NCBI GenBank assembly: GCA_963921935.1
Contig: OY998180.1
Coordinates: 195,217,044-195,281,043, forward strand
Direction of reading: 5' to 3'
DNA from: Galeruca laticollis
Taxonomy: Eukaryota; Arthropoda; Insecta; Coleoptera; Chrysomelidae
DNA length: 64,000 nucleotides
The notes beneath the pieces were generated by a model. That model made no database searches, was not told where the DNA came from, and saw nothing but the letters and a program-made list of their open reading frames with translations. Of this stretch, positions 55,390 to 62,533 are shown one piece after another. The translations under genes and the position numbers were made by a program. Each line of letters opens with the position of its first letter. Within the stretch, counting starts at the first letter, position 1.

Positions 55390-56517
55390 TTATTCAATTA
55401 TATTGGCCTCTTTCAACTCATTGATTATTGCAATTATCTCGTTGTTGTGTGAGAATGAGGTGTTGCCAGCTTCCTTGGATGCAATCAGTAATCTTAAACG
55501 GTCACACAGCTCATTGGGATCGTCCCAATAAATGTATTCCATCGGTTTTTCGTTGTATGACAAAAGAGGGCCACCACCACCGCCGCCGCCGACAACAAGA
55601 CCTTTTCCTACATTAGTATATGGAGCGGTTTGAATGGATTGTTGTTGTTGTTGTTGTTGTCGTTGTTTCTTTAATATTCGAGCTGATGGAGGTTTGGTTA
55701 TAGTACTACTACTAATATTTGATGAGTCAGTTTTAAACAACGGTCTAATTATGTTGCGATACTTTTCGGTAGCAGTACTTTTCAGACGATCTGCTGCATT
55801 GAGATGAGCTTTTGTTATTGTTAGCAGAGCTTTGTAATTATTCAAATCATCATCAGAGTATTCATTGGGATGATTGTAAAACACAAGCTGATACAATCCC
55901 GAAGTCCCCGGTATATTTCCTTCTCCACCCCCCTCATCCTTCTCTCGTAATATGTTTATATTACCGTTTCTTTTATCGAATGCAATTCTACGTCTGCCCA
56001 ACATCCAACCAATTTCATCATTATATAATGGACCATAACTTCTATCAATTTCATCATCTTTGCGAAAGTAATCTTCAAGATATGGTTGACTAATTATTGG
56101 ATATTGATCTAAATAATCTTCTATGACATCACGCGAAACGTTGGGATGTGTGCCTATATCATAATCATCATAATAATAATCGTCTTCTCCTTCTTCATCA
56201 TCATAACGTATATTTCCTGATTCATCCGTCTCGGCTATGGGTTTTGTATCGAGAAATGATACATCAGCATTTTTTTCTTTTTTTGTCGTTGTTTCCTCTT
56301 TTGGAGGGATGAATTTTGAAACTATGGCTTGTTGTAATGATTTTGAGGATTTGACCATTTCTTTTAGCGGTACAGATATCGGTTTAAATAGCTTATTTAG
56401 AGATGTATCATGTTCTGATTTTCCTAATTTTAACGCTAAATATTTCTTGCGAATAGATCTCGCCAATTCACTGATTTTTTTCTTACGCATGGCAATAGCA
56501 ACCTTATCGTTGGACAT
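55390..56517 (-). CDS. DUF8207-like Polinton protein (375 aa)
   Basis: Basic helical head (about 1-70), then an acidic Tyr/Asp-rich stretch (EDDYYYDDYDIG). A conserved central domain (about 125-245) has YLDQYPIISQPYLEDYF, DRSYGPLYN, IGWMLGRRRIAFDKRNGNI and IPGTSGLYQLVFYNHP, a set of blocks widespread in insect Polintons and labelled DUF8207. After it come polyGln (about 288-294) and polyGly (about 312-319) runs and a helical tail. Role unknown; position between the ATPase and fibre genes suggests a virion or assembly protein. Own TATA/TCAGT signal with a 13-nt leader. Confidence 0.7.
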   Translation of the reverse strand: MSNDKVAIAMRKKKISELARSIRKKYLALKLGKSEHDTSLNKLFKPISVPLKEMVKSSKSLQQAIVSKFIPPKEETTTKKEKNADVSFLDTKPIAETDESGNIRYDDEEGEDDYYYDDYDIGTHPNVSRDVIEDYLDQYPIISQPYLEDYFRKDDEIDRSYGPLYNDEIGWMLGRRRIAFDKRNGNINILREKDEGGGEGNIPGTSGLYQLVFYNHPNEYSDDDLNNYKALLTITKAHLNAADRLKSTATEKYRNIIRPLFKTDSSNISSSTITKPPSARILKKQRQQQQQQQSIQTAPYTNVGKGLVVGGGGGGGPLLSYNEKPMEYIYWDDPNELCDRLRLLIASKEAGNTSFSHNNEIIAIINELKEANIIE

Positions 56518-56529
56518 GGTGACGATGAC

Positions 56530-56562
56530 TGAGGATAATGTCTAGTGCTTTATGAATTTATC
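56530..56562 (-). promoter_or_regulatory. TATA-like/Inr promoter of the DUF8207-like gene
   Basis: GATAAATT (from 56562) and TCAGTC with A at 56530 on the minus strand, about 31 nt apart; ATG at 56517. It overlaps the 3' end of the ATPase gene. Confidence 0.5.
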
Positions 56563-57234
56563 GAATCCTTTACGGTACCTACCATTATTTAAAGCAAAAT
56601 CTTTTACAATCACCAATGTTCCATAGTTGTTAGTAGTCGACCAGCATTCTGAGCAAATCTTTTTAAATTCTTCAAATGTCATGTCTGGTGACACATGTTC
56701 CTCAAATATATGTTTTAGATTAATTTCATCCTGCTTGAATAACACAATCATATTACAATTGTCACGTATGAGCTGTTTTGGTATTTTCGAATATGTTTGA
56801 CATAAGTAGGCCGCGTCAATGAGCTTGTGCCTACACATTGAATAATATTCACGAATTTTCTGTTGTCCATCGCAGGCAACATCATCAAATATGAATATCG
56901 AGTTTGACTGCGCTTTATCTGGACTAATAATTTCCTCATTGTCTTTAAATGGAAAATAACCAACACCTTTAACTTCTCCTAAGACTTCTTGCAACAATTT
57001 ATATTTTGGTTGAAATAACGACTTGGAATAAACGTAAACATTTTTGAATTTAGCACCATTTGGATCGAATAGGAGCGACAACATAACATTTGTCTTTCCA
57101 CACCCACTAGGACCACAGATGATTGCACGAAAAGAATTTGGTAGTAGTTTACCATGTTTACCAACAGATGATGGATTAGAGGTAAAGTCCAAGTTTTCAA
57201 TGGGTAGCGTCTGCTCTTGTTGAACGATCTTCAT
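56542..57234 (-). CDS. Genome-packaging ATPase, FtsK/HerA (A32-like) type (230 aa)
   Basis: Pumps the DNA genome into capsids in related viruses. Walker A is AIICGPSGCGKTNVMLSLL (about 38-56), Walker B is SIFIFDDVACDG (about 112-123), and a Gln-containing sensor near YLCQTYSKIPKQLIRDN follows. Length is typical. First gene of the leftward morphogenesis block, divergent from the PLA2 gene. A TATTTATA element at 57272-57265 could serve both directions, but no clear Inr for this gene was seen. Confidence 0.93.
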   Translation of the reverse strand: MKIVQQEQTLPIENLDFTSNPSSVGKHGKLLPNSFRAIICGPSGCGKTNVMLSLLFDPNGAKFKNVYVYSKSLFQPKYKLLQEVLGEVKGVGYFPFKDNEEIISPDKAQSNSIFIFDDVACDGQQKIREYYSMCRHKLIDAAYLCQTYSKIPKQLIRDNCNMIVLFKQDEINLKHIFEEHVSPDMTFEEFKKICSECWSTTNNYGTLVIVKDFALNNGRYRKGFDKFIKH

Positions 57235-57264
57235 CTTGTGAAGAATTTTATTAGAGTGTTATTC

Positions 57265-57301
57265 TATAAATATGGATATCGCAGCATTATCATACATCAG
57301 T
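57265..57301 (+). promoter_or_regulatory. TATA-Inr promoter of the rightward morphogenesis genes
   Basis: TATAAATA at 57265-57272 and TCAGT at 57297-57301 (A at 57299), 34 nt apart. The ATG at 57306 leaves a 7-nt leader. The TATA box reads TATTTATA on the other strand, facing the ATPase gene. Confidence 0.65.
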
Positions 57302-57305
57302 CTTA

Positions 57306-58122
57306 ATGTTGGTGTTTGAGGGAGAAGGTCTTTTGAATTCTCTAATAAATAAACTGCCATTCGAACTTCACTTGCCTACCTACAATTATTGTGGTCGTAA
57401 GTGAATATAACTTGTCTTTTTTTTTCGTTAAACATATATTACGTACATTTATAGCTGGAACAAAACTACAAAAGCGACTTGCACGTGGTGACGCAGGCAT
57501 TAATCCTTTAGACGACGCCTGCAAACAACACGATATAGCTTATTCGCAAAATAAATCTCTTGAAGAACGTCACAAAGCAGATAAGGAGTTGGAAGATAAG
57601 GCTTGGGCTCGAGTAAAATCAAAAGAGGGATCTTTTGGTGAAAAAGCTGCTGCATTACTTGTTACTGGTACCATGAAAGTGAAACGAAAGTTGGGAATGG
57701 GAAGTCGTCCAAAGAAACAACGACGTTCCTTTAATCGAGACGTAGTGCTAAAGGTGGGAAAATCAATGAAGAGAGGAGCATCTCTAAAAGAAAGCGCCTT
57801 GTTTGCCTTACGAGCAGCCAAATCACTTATTAAACAATTTGGTGGATCGAAGAAAATTGTTGTTCCTCGAGTGATACCAGTAAAATCTGGAGGTTTTCTA
57901 CCACTTATACCTCTGTTTGCCGGTCTCTCAGCACTCGGAGCACTATCGGGTGGAGCTGCTGGGATTGCAAAGACTGTCATTGATGCAAATAATGCTCGAA
58001 AAAAATTGGAAGAAGACCACCGCCATAATAAGGTTATGGAACATGTCGGAAATGGTTTATATCTGAAAAAGTATCCTAGTGGCAGAGGATTTGGATTGTA
58101 TTTAAAAAAAAACTCGCGATAA
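57306..58122 (+). CDS. Minor virion protein with phospholipase A2 domain (spliced, 252 aa)
   Basis: Two exons, 57306-57396 and 57455-58122, with a 58-nt GT-AG intron (GTAAGT donor, TTATAG acceptor). Splicing places a Tyr-Asn-Tyr-Cys-Gly in front of the Pro-Gly-Thr of exon 2. This completes the calcium-loop-like motif that precedes the catalytic DDACKQHDIAYS (His-Asp pair, about residue 55-65), as in parvovirus VP1-type PLA2 domains. Next is a basic nuclear-type stretch (GMGSRPKKQRRSFNR). A hydrophobic Gly/Ala segment (about 195-220, FLPLIPLFAGLSALGALSG) follows, like a membrane-active minor capsid region. Family role: membrane breach at entry. The frame ends at TAA 58120-58122, nine nt after a slippery heptamer. 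Confidence 0.8.
58107..58113 (+). promoter_or_regulatory. A_AAA_AAC heptamer, candidate -1 ribosomal frameshift site
   Basis: In the PLA2 frame the codons are TTA AAA AAA AAC, then TCG CGA TAA. A -1 slip here enters the frame of the protease, which is open from 58080 through 58514 and has no ATG before 58206. An indel in the nine-A run would look the same. Confidence 0.45.
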
Positions 58123-58205
58123 AGCTACCCAATCGTCCACTGTACGACACCGATATTGCGCGTTATGCAAAATTATATAAAATCTCACACTTTCGTGGTG
58201 TTTTC

Positions 58206-58514
58206 ATGCGTGACACTCTACCTAAATCCGGTCCTCGACGACAACAAGAGTGTGCAGTGGTTAACTTGGACTCATCCAAAAACAGTGGAACACATTGGGT
58301 AGCATATATAAAGAAAAACAATGTCATCGAGTATTTCGATTCATTTGGTAATTTGAAACCGCCCAAAGAACTTGTAAAGTATCTAGGAGGAGGAGGAAAA
58401 AATATTTTTTATAACAATAATCAGTATCAAAACTACGATCAAATCAATTGTGGACATTTGTGTTTGAAATTTCTACTTCAACATCCTTGGAACAATGGGA
58501 GAGGAGTGGGATGA
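58206..58514 (+). CDS. Adenain-type cysteine protease of Polinton
   Basis: Processes virion proteins in relatives. Catalytic set in order: His in SGTHWVAYIKK (~28-31 from this ATG), Asp in VIEYFDSFGNLK (~40-45) and Cys in INCGHLCLKFLLQ (~81-88). The upstream Gln of the adenovirus set may be supplied by NYDQINC. The same frame is open upstream to 58080 and encodes a segment that looks part of the fold (LPNRPLYDTDIARY; SHFRGVFMRDTLP) but lacks an ATG. The true N-terminus may thus be reached by frameshift from the PLA2 gene. The start chosen is only the first ATG. The end overlaps the next ORF by 20 nt. Confidence 0.85.
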   Translation: MRDTLPKSGPRRQQECAVVNLDSSKNSGTHWVAYIKKNNVIEYFDSFGNLKPPKELVKYLGGGGKNIFYNNNQYQNYDQINCGHLCLKFLLQHPWNNGRGVG

Positions 58515-58788
58515 CATTAAAACATTATTAATGCAAAAGCCACGAAGTTTTACTGTTGATGCGCTGAAAAAAGTCCCCATTCAATATCTGATTGGGTTTG
58601 TCAGCCCGTCTGAATTGTTGGATATATGGCATAAACTACCTAATGACTACAAAACAAATTTTGAGCTACAAATTCGTCTGCCGTGCTTCGTTCACTACAA
58701 CCGTCCCGATTGGACAACGCATTGGGATGGTCCTGCAAGTTCTCAGGCATCTTGTTTTCTATGTCAAAGTGTATTAAATAAATCTTGA
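58495..58788 (+). CDS. Polinton small protein of unknown function (97 aa)
   Basis: Begins inside the last 20 nt of the protease ORF, which suggests reinitiation or leaky scanning. Acidic head, then helical segments, then a Trp/Cys-rich end (RPDWTTHWDG, SCFLCQSV). The paired Cys could bind metal, but only one CxxC is present. No family recognised. Confidence 0.5.
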   Translation: MGEEWDDIKTLLMQKPRSFTVDALKKVPIQYLIGFVSPSELLDIWHKLPNDYKTNFELQIRLPCFVHYNRPDWTTHWDGPASSQASCFLCQSVLNKS

Positions 58789-58804
58789 ACATAGTTCTGT
58801 GTAT

Positions 58805-58840
58805 TATTTAAAGTACCTTCATCCCTTGACATGCATCAGT
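58805..58840 (+). promoter_or_regulatory. TATA-Inr promoter of the penton/capsid block
   Basis: TATTTAAA at 58805-58812 and TCAGT at 58836-58840 (A at 58838, 33 nt apart). ATG at 58845, so a 7-nt leader. Confidence 0.6.
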
Positions 58841-58844
58841 CATC

Positions 58845-59585
58845 ATGTCGCAGTTGTTGAGAGTAAATAGCACAAATCACGTATTTACATTCCAACCTCC
58901 TACGCCTATTGTACTCTATCCTGAGAAAGACTATGAGTTAGCACTACGTTCCTTCCACTCATACCATAGTATACCAAACATTGAAAATCGCAAATTTCAC
59001 TACTACGATGACAACAACATGATGCAGAGTTTTGATATACCAACGGGATGTTACGAAATCGCTGATATTGAAGCGTTCATACTAGACAAGTTAGGTGGTG
59101 GTGGTGGTGGCACCAGCAATCCATTTGAAACTGTATTTGCGTTAAAACCCAATAATAATACGTTACAATGTATGATTTACAGTAAATATAGAATTCCGTT
59201 CGGCGAGCAGGATACTCCCAACTGTCTTGGCGACATATTGGGTTTTTCTAGACAGATACTCGAAGCCAAAAAATGGTACTCTTCAGATCTACCCGTCAAA
59301 ATTATAAAAGTATCTAGCATACGCTTCGAATGTAACATTACCACTGGAGCCTTTGACGCAGACAGACCTGCTCATACTATTTACGAATTAGTTATAAAAG
59401 TAGATCCTGGGTACGCCATTGACGAAACTCCACATAATTTACTTTATTTACCTGTTATACCACAACGTGAAATTACTAACGTTACTGTGTTGGCTTTGGA
59501 CCAAGACGGACATCCTATCAACTTTCGTGGTGAAAAGAGTACCTTGGTGTTGGAGCTTAGAGCGAGAAGCAACAGATGGGATTGA
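58845..59585 (+). CDS. Penton (minor capsid, single jelly-roll type) of Polinton (246 aa)
   Basis: Matches the Polinton minor capsid family in size and place: one gene before the major capsid. Beta-rich, with blocks YELALRSFHSYHSIPNIE, DIPTGCYEIADIEAFI, LGDILGFSRQIL, VSSIRFECNITTGAF and a C-terminal LVLELRARSNRWD. A Gly-rich loop (six Gly, about residues 86-91) is low complexity. It would fill capsid vertices. Own promoter with a 7-nt leader; its stop is inside the next small ORF. Confidence 0.8.
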   Translation: MSQLLRVNSTNHVFTFQPPTPIVLYPEKDYELALRSFHSYHSIPNIENRKFHYYDDNNMMQSFDIPTGCYEIADIEAFILDKLGGGGGGTSNPFETVFALKPNNNTLQCMIYSKYRIPFGEQDTPNCLGDILGFSRQILEAKKWYSSDLPVKIIKVSSIRFECNITTGAFDADRPAHTIYELVIKVDPGYAIDETPHNLLYLPVIPQREITNVTVLALDQDGHPINFRGEKSTLVLELRARSNRWD

Positions 59586-59728
59586 TAATTAATCATAAAA
59601 GACGTTCCGCTGCACATTCAGTTCCATTAGTTAAACGACGTCCTTCAAAGCAACAGCAGCAGCATCTTACGTTTGCTAACAAATTGTTCTTGCAATCTTT
59701 AGGCTTTTTGTTGAAAGAAAAACGATGA
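59576..59728 (+). CDS. 50-aa basic-then-hydrophobic peptide, pX/mu-like
   Basis: Starts at an ATG 10 nt before the penton stop and ends with TGA sharing ATGA with the capsid start (59725-59728). First half basic (NHKRRSAAHSVPLVKRRPSK), then a polyGln patch, then a hydrophobic helix-like stretch (FANKLFLQSLGFLLKEKR). Size and layout resemble adenovirus core peptide pX/mu and its small counterparts in adinto/Polinton-type viruses. Position in a tight overlap supports a real gene. Homology is inferred from composition only. Confidence 0.6.
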   Translation: MGLIINHKRRSAAHSVPLVKRRPSKQQQQHLTFANKLFLQSLGFLLKEKR

Positions 59729-60987
59729 CAACCATGTATGGAAAACGTTCTCGTATGAACGATATGCCTCCAATGTTTGATATCTATCGCAAGCCGAGAT
59801 TCGATGAATCGATTCGCAAAGCTGAATACAGAACATATGCTCCGTTCATCAAATCGTTCAGTTGCAGTGACATTGTGGAATTTAGCATCAATCAAGTTGA
59901 TTCGTTTTTTGCAATGAACGAAACATTGTTGTGCATTAAAGGTTCGCTCAATATACATGGAGCCGGTGATGTAAAGCTGGCAAATAATTTTGGTGCTTTC
60001 CTTTTCGATTCGTGCACATACAGTGAAAGCGCAAGAGAAATGGAAACGGTTCGAGATCCTGGAATCGTGAGTGCTGTACGTGCCATGACGTGCTACAATC
60101 AAGAAGATTCCAATCATATGGCTATAGCAGGCTGGAATTATCCCAAAGATCCCATCCTTAATGCTCCAGATAAATCATTCAACCTACAAATTCCTCTCAA
60201 GCACATTTTCAACATTTTCAATGACTATCCCATGATTACATGTGGACGGCAAACAATACGTTTGGTTCGAGCTCGAAACGATAATGATTGTGTATATATC
60301 ACAGAAAAAAATGTTGCCGGTGTGACTTCCACTACAACTGTTAGCATAAACATTACCAACATCGAATTGAAAATCAAGCATATCTACCCTAATGATGATA
60401 TTAAGTTGGAACTGATGAGGACCATTCAAAAGGATCAGCCTATAGTTATTCCATTTAGAAAGTGGGAGATACATGAACTGCCATCCATCACCAGAAATGC
60501 TAGACGTGAAGTTTGGGCTGTTAAAACTACAACTTCAGTGGAACGACCTCGTTATGTTATTGTTTTCTTTCAAACCAACAAACGTGACAACAACACAACT
60601 GATCCAACTTTATTTGACAATGCAGACATTCAAAGTATCAGGTTATCGCTAAATGGAGAGTATTATCCCAATGAAAGAATGCAGTTGGATTTTACCAAGA
60701 ATGATTACAATGAGGCATATTTCAACTATACTGAATTTTATCCTAGCTATATGAATTCGACACAGAAGCGTCCTCTGTTGGATTATTCCTCATTCAAGAG
60801 GCGTGCATTGTTTGTTATCGATTGCTCGAAACAAGAAGAAAGCATGAAGGCATCTACAGTTGATGTAAAACTTGACATTGAAGCAAACATTGGTTTCCCC
60901 GAAAATACCAAAGTATATTGCATCATAATACACGATTGCGTAATGGAGTATTTCCCCCTCACCGAAATTGTTAAGAATTTAAACTAG
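59725..60987 (+). CDS. Major capsid protein of Polinton (double jelly-roll type, 420 aa)
   Basis: Beta-rich with Polinton capsid blocks: YRTYAPFIKSFSCSDIVEFS (about 36-55), FFAMNETLLCIKGSL (about 61-75), FLFDSCTYSESAREMETVRD (about 92-111), YPMITCGRQTIRLVRARND (about 176-194), RKWEIHELPSITR, RYVIVFFQTN (about 276-285) and the C-terminal FPENTKVYCIIIHDCVMEYF. Family proteins form the icosahedral shell. ATG overlaps the preceding stop as ATGA. Uninterrupted frame. Confidence 0.85.
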   Translation: MTTMYGKRSRMNDMPPMFDIYRKPRFDESIRKAEYRTYAPFIKSFSCSDIVEFSINQVDSFFAMNETLLCIKGSLNIHGAGDVKLANNFGAFLFDSCTYSESAREMETVRDPGIVSAVRAMTCYNQEDSNHMAIAGWNYPKDPILNAPDKSFNLQIPLKHIFNIFNDYPMITCGRQTIRLVRARNDNDCVYITEKNVAGVTSTTTVSINITNIELKIKHIYPNDDIKLELMRTIQKDQPIVIPFRKWEIHELPSITRNARREVWAVKTTTSVERPRYVIVFFQTNKRDNNTTDPTLFDNADIQSIRLSLNGEYYPNERMQLDFTKNDYNEAYFNYTEFYPSYMNSTQKRPLLDYSSFKRRALFVIDCSKQEESMKASTVDVKLDIEANIGFPENTKVYCIIIHDCVMEYFPLTEIVKNLN

Positions 60988-61032
60988 AATGTGCTACTGC
61001 TGCTGCACGTTAGTATTCTAGCAATCATCATC

Positions 61033-61509
61033 ATGAGAGTTGCATTCGTGGACATCCAAGGATTCGTCGTTGATGGATGCTTTGTTCCCAAAGAACTCAC
61101 CATCGAGATTGGTTTTAAGCAGAGTCACTACATGTTTTTGCCACCTCAATCGTTTGATACATTAAGTCAGCGTGATAAGAAAACTGTGAAATACCTGGAA
61201 AAAAATGTGCATGGCATTCGATACTCTTCAGGTGACATCGAGTATAGCGAAATAAATGTAATATTGGAAACTAAGCTGTTGTATGCTGCAGACTTCATTT
61301 ACGTACGCGGACAGCAAAAGGCTGAATTTCTACAAAAGAAATGTCACATTTTTAGTGTCTTTCCCATCATTATTGACGTCTGCAAGTTTGATGGTACATC
61401 ATTGGCAACTGGAAACTTTGAACGTGATTCCTGTCACGCCACTGGAGGATCCTCCAGAAATGTACAATATCTCCGACAATGGTTTTTAAATATTGCGTTA
61501 CCTTTGTAA
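61033..61509 (+). CDS. Conserved Polinton protein of unknown function, possibly nuclease-like (158 aa)
   Basis: ATG chosen at 61033; the open frame reaches further up only through a GTG. Blocks AFVDIQGFVVDG, VPKELTIEIG, FDTLSQRDKKTVKYLEKNVH, YSSGDIEYSE and DFIYVRGQQKAEFLQ, then a Cys...His...Asn-Val-Gln-Tyr-Leu end (SSRNVQYLRQWFLN). These recur in proteins found with insect transposons and look like an RNase H/exonuclease-type fold. A catalytic role is a guess. The 3' end is partly duplicated in inverse orientation at 46725-46878. Confidence 0.6.
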   Translation: MRVAFVDIQGFVVDGCFVPKELTIEIGFKQSHYMFLPPQSFDTLSQRDKKTVKYLEKNVHGIRYSSGDIEYSEINVILETKLLYAADFIYVRGQQKAEFLQKKCHIFSVFPIIIDVCKFDGTSLATGNFERDSCHATGGSSRNVQYLRQWFLNIALPL

Positions 61510-61547
61510 TTATTATATCAATAATAAATGATTTTTTTAAAGTGGAT

Positions 61548-62066
61548 TTTTTTTTACACACACCATTTAGACGTCCCACTCAACAAACTAAATATCTTTT
61601 TTAACAAGAAACGTATAGGAAACAACCCCTGTATACATTTTATGACAAAGAATCATAGACACTTTTGATTTCACTCGTATGCTGTGAAGGCATCAATCTT
61701 GGAATATTAAAATGTAAAGTGCAACTTTCAAAATTACGTGGGGTCACTGACACCCAACGCAAAGTGTTAAAACCCAAATAAGACATTTATAAATAAACCA
61801 TGATAGCGCAACGGTTACGGACTGTGTTAGGAACGAGAAGATGCTGTGTGTTCTTAGTTCGAATTTCACAGACATCCATTTTTTTTCAATTTTATAAATT
61901 GCATGATTTTTTTTTTCAAGCGGATTTTTTTTTTACATACACACCATATGAAATTTAGACGTCCCACTCAACTATCTTTTTTAACAAGAGCGCCAAAAGT
62001 ATCTGGGGTCACTGACACCCAACGGATGAAGGTAAAACCCAAATAAGAAATTTATACAAATAACCT
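61548..62066 (+). repeat. Right subterminal imperfect direct duplication
   Basis: Blocks ATTTAGACGTCCCACTCAAC (61563 and 61952), ATCTTTTTTAACAAGA, GGGGTCACTGACACCCAACG (61740 and 62005) and AAAACCCAAATAAGA occur twice in the same order. Each is followed by a tRNA-like module (61801 and 62067). The first copy holds an extra ~130 nt. GGGGTCACTGACACCC is itself a near-palindrome. Confidence 0.85.
61801..61879 (+). ncRNA. Diverged tRNA-like module, subterminal copy
   Basis: Keeps the A box TAGCGCAACGG and the B box GTTCGAATT (one mismatch at the end), but the T-arm stem is broken and the 3' end is CATCCA before a T8 run. Looks like a decayed duplicate of the module in the inverted repeat. Confidence 0.55.
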
Positions 62067-62147
62067 CGATAGCGCAACGGTTAGGGACTGTGTTAGGAAC
62101 GAGAAAGTCGCTGTGTGTGTCGTGAGTTCGAATCTCACGGTCGACCA
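62067..62147 (+). ncRNA. tRNA-like Pol III module in the right inverted repeat
   Basis: A box TAGCGCAACGG at 62070, B box GTTCGAATC at 62126 in a perfect GTGAG/CTCAC T-arm, then GGTCGACCA and T6 (62148-62153). Transcription would run outward toward the element end. Confidence 0.65.
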
Positions 62148-62527
62148 TTTTTTCAATTTTATAAATTGGAAGTGTTGTGGTGGACCACGATTGACGTCAC
62201 AGAAGATGGATGCCGTAGGGATTTTACTGACGTCACAGAAGATGCCGTCGCGACATTCGAATCACCCGCCAACGACACAACCCACCAAATTGGAAGTGCT
62301 ACGTCACACATGTGGATGGACCATGATTGACGTCACAGAAGATGGATGCCGTCACAGTCGCGACATTCGAAATACTCGCCAACGACCCGCCATTGACACA
62401 AGATGGATACGACACACCAACACGTCCGCCATTGACACAAGATGGATGCCACTTCCGGTGCGCGCGCACAGTCAACGAAATCCAACATGGCCGACTTCCG
62501 TCCCAGAACCGGCTTAGTATATCTACT
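62067..62527 (-). repeat. Right terminal inverted repeat, 461 bp
   Basis: Inverse of 45546-46006. Ends at 62527, followed by the target copy GTTCCT (62528-62533). It contains the same TGACGTCA palindromes and tRNA-like module. Confidence 0.97.
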
Positions 62528-62533
62528 GTTCCT

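Larger units (their letters stand above)
45546..62527 (+). mobile_element. Complete Polinton/Maverick (endogenous virus-like transposon), 16,982 bp
   Basis: Flanked by the perfect 6-bp duplication GTTCCT (45540-45545 and 62528-62533), the length made by Polinton integrases. Termini AGTAGATATACTAAG form 461-bp inverted repeats that look identical over at least the ~405 nt compared through their translations. Both replication-transposition genes (PolB, retroviral-type integrase) and the full morphogenesis set (FtsK/HerA-type ATPase, adenain-type protease, penton, major capsid) are present and open. This suggests a recent insertion. Genes on the left and middle run leftward and most on the right run rightward. 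The boundary between Polinton and adintovirus-like groups cannot be settled from sequence reading alone. Confidence 0.97.

Noticed and set aside
55556..55580. Gly-rich and Gln-rich runs in the DUF8207-like gene as separate microsatellites
   Set aside because: They are codon runs inside an open gene and need no separate entry.
57391..57454. GTG-start N-terminus for the PLA2 protein
   Set aside because: It reads through a GT-AG intron; the spliced ATG start at 57306 gives the expected domain and a promoter-proximal start.
59593..60117. 174-codon minus-strand ORF opposite the capsid gene
   Set aside because: Antisense shadow of the capsid and the 50-aa gene; composition fits a mirrored coding frame.
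62067..62147. Canonical tRNA gene
   Set aside because: No 5' acceptor strand pairs with the 3' end and no normal anticodon stem-loop was found, so only tRNA-like.
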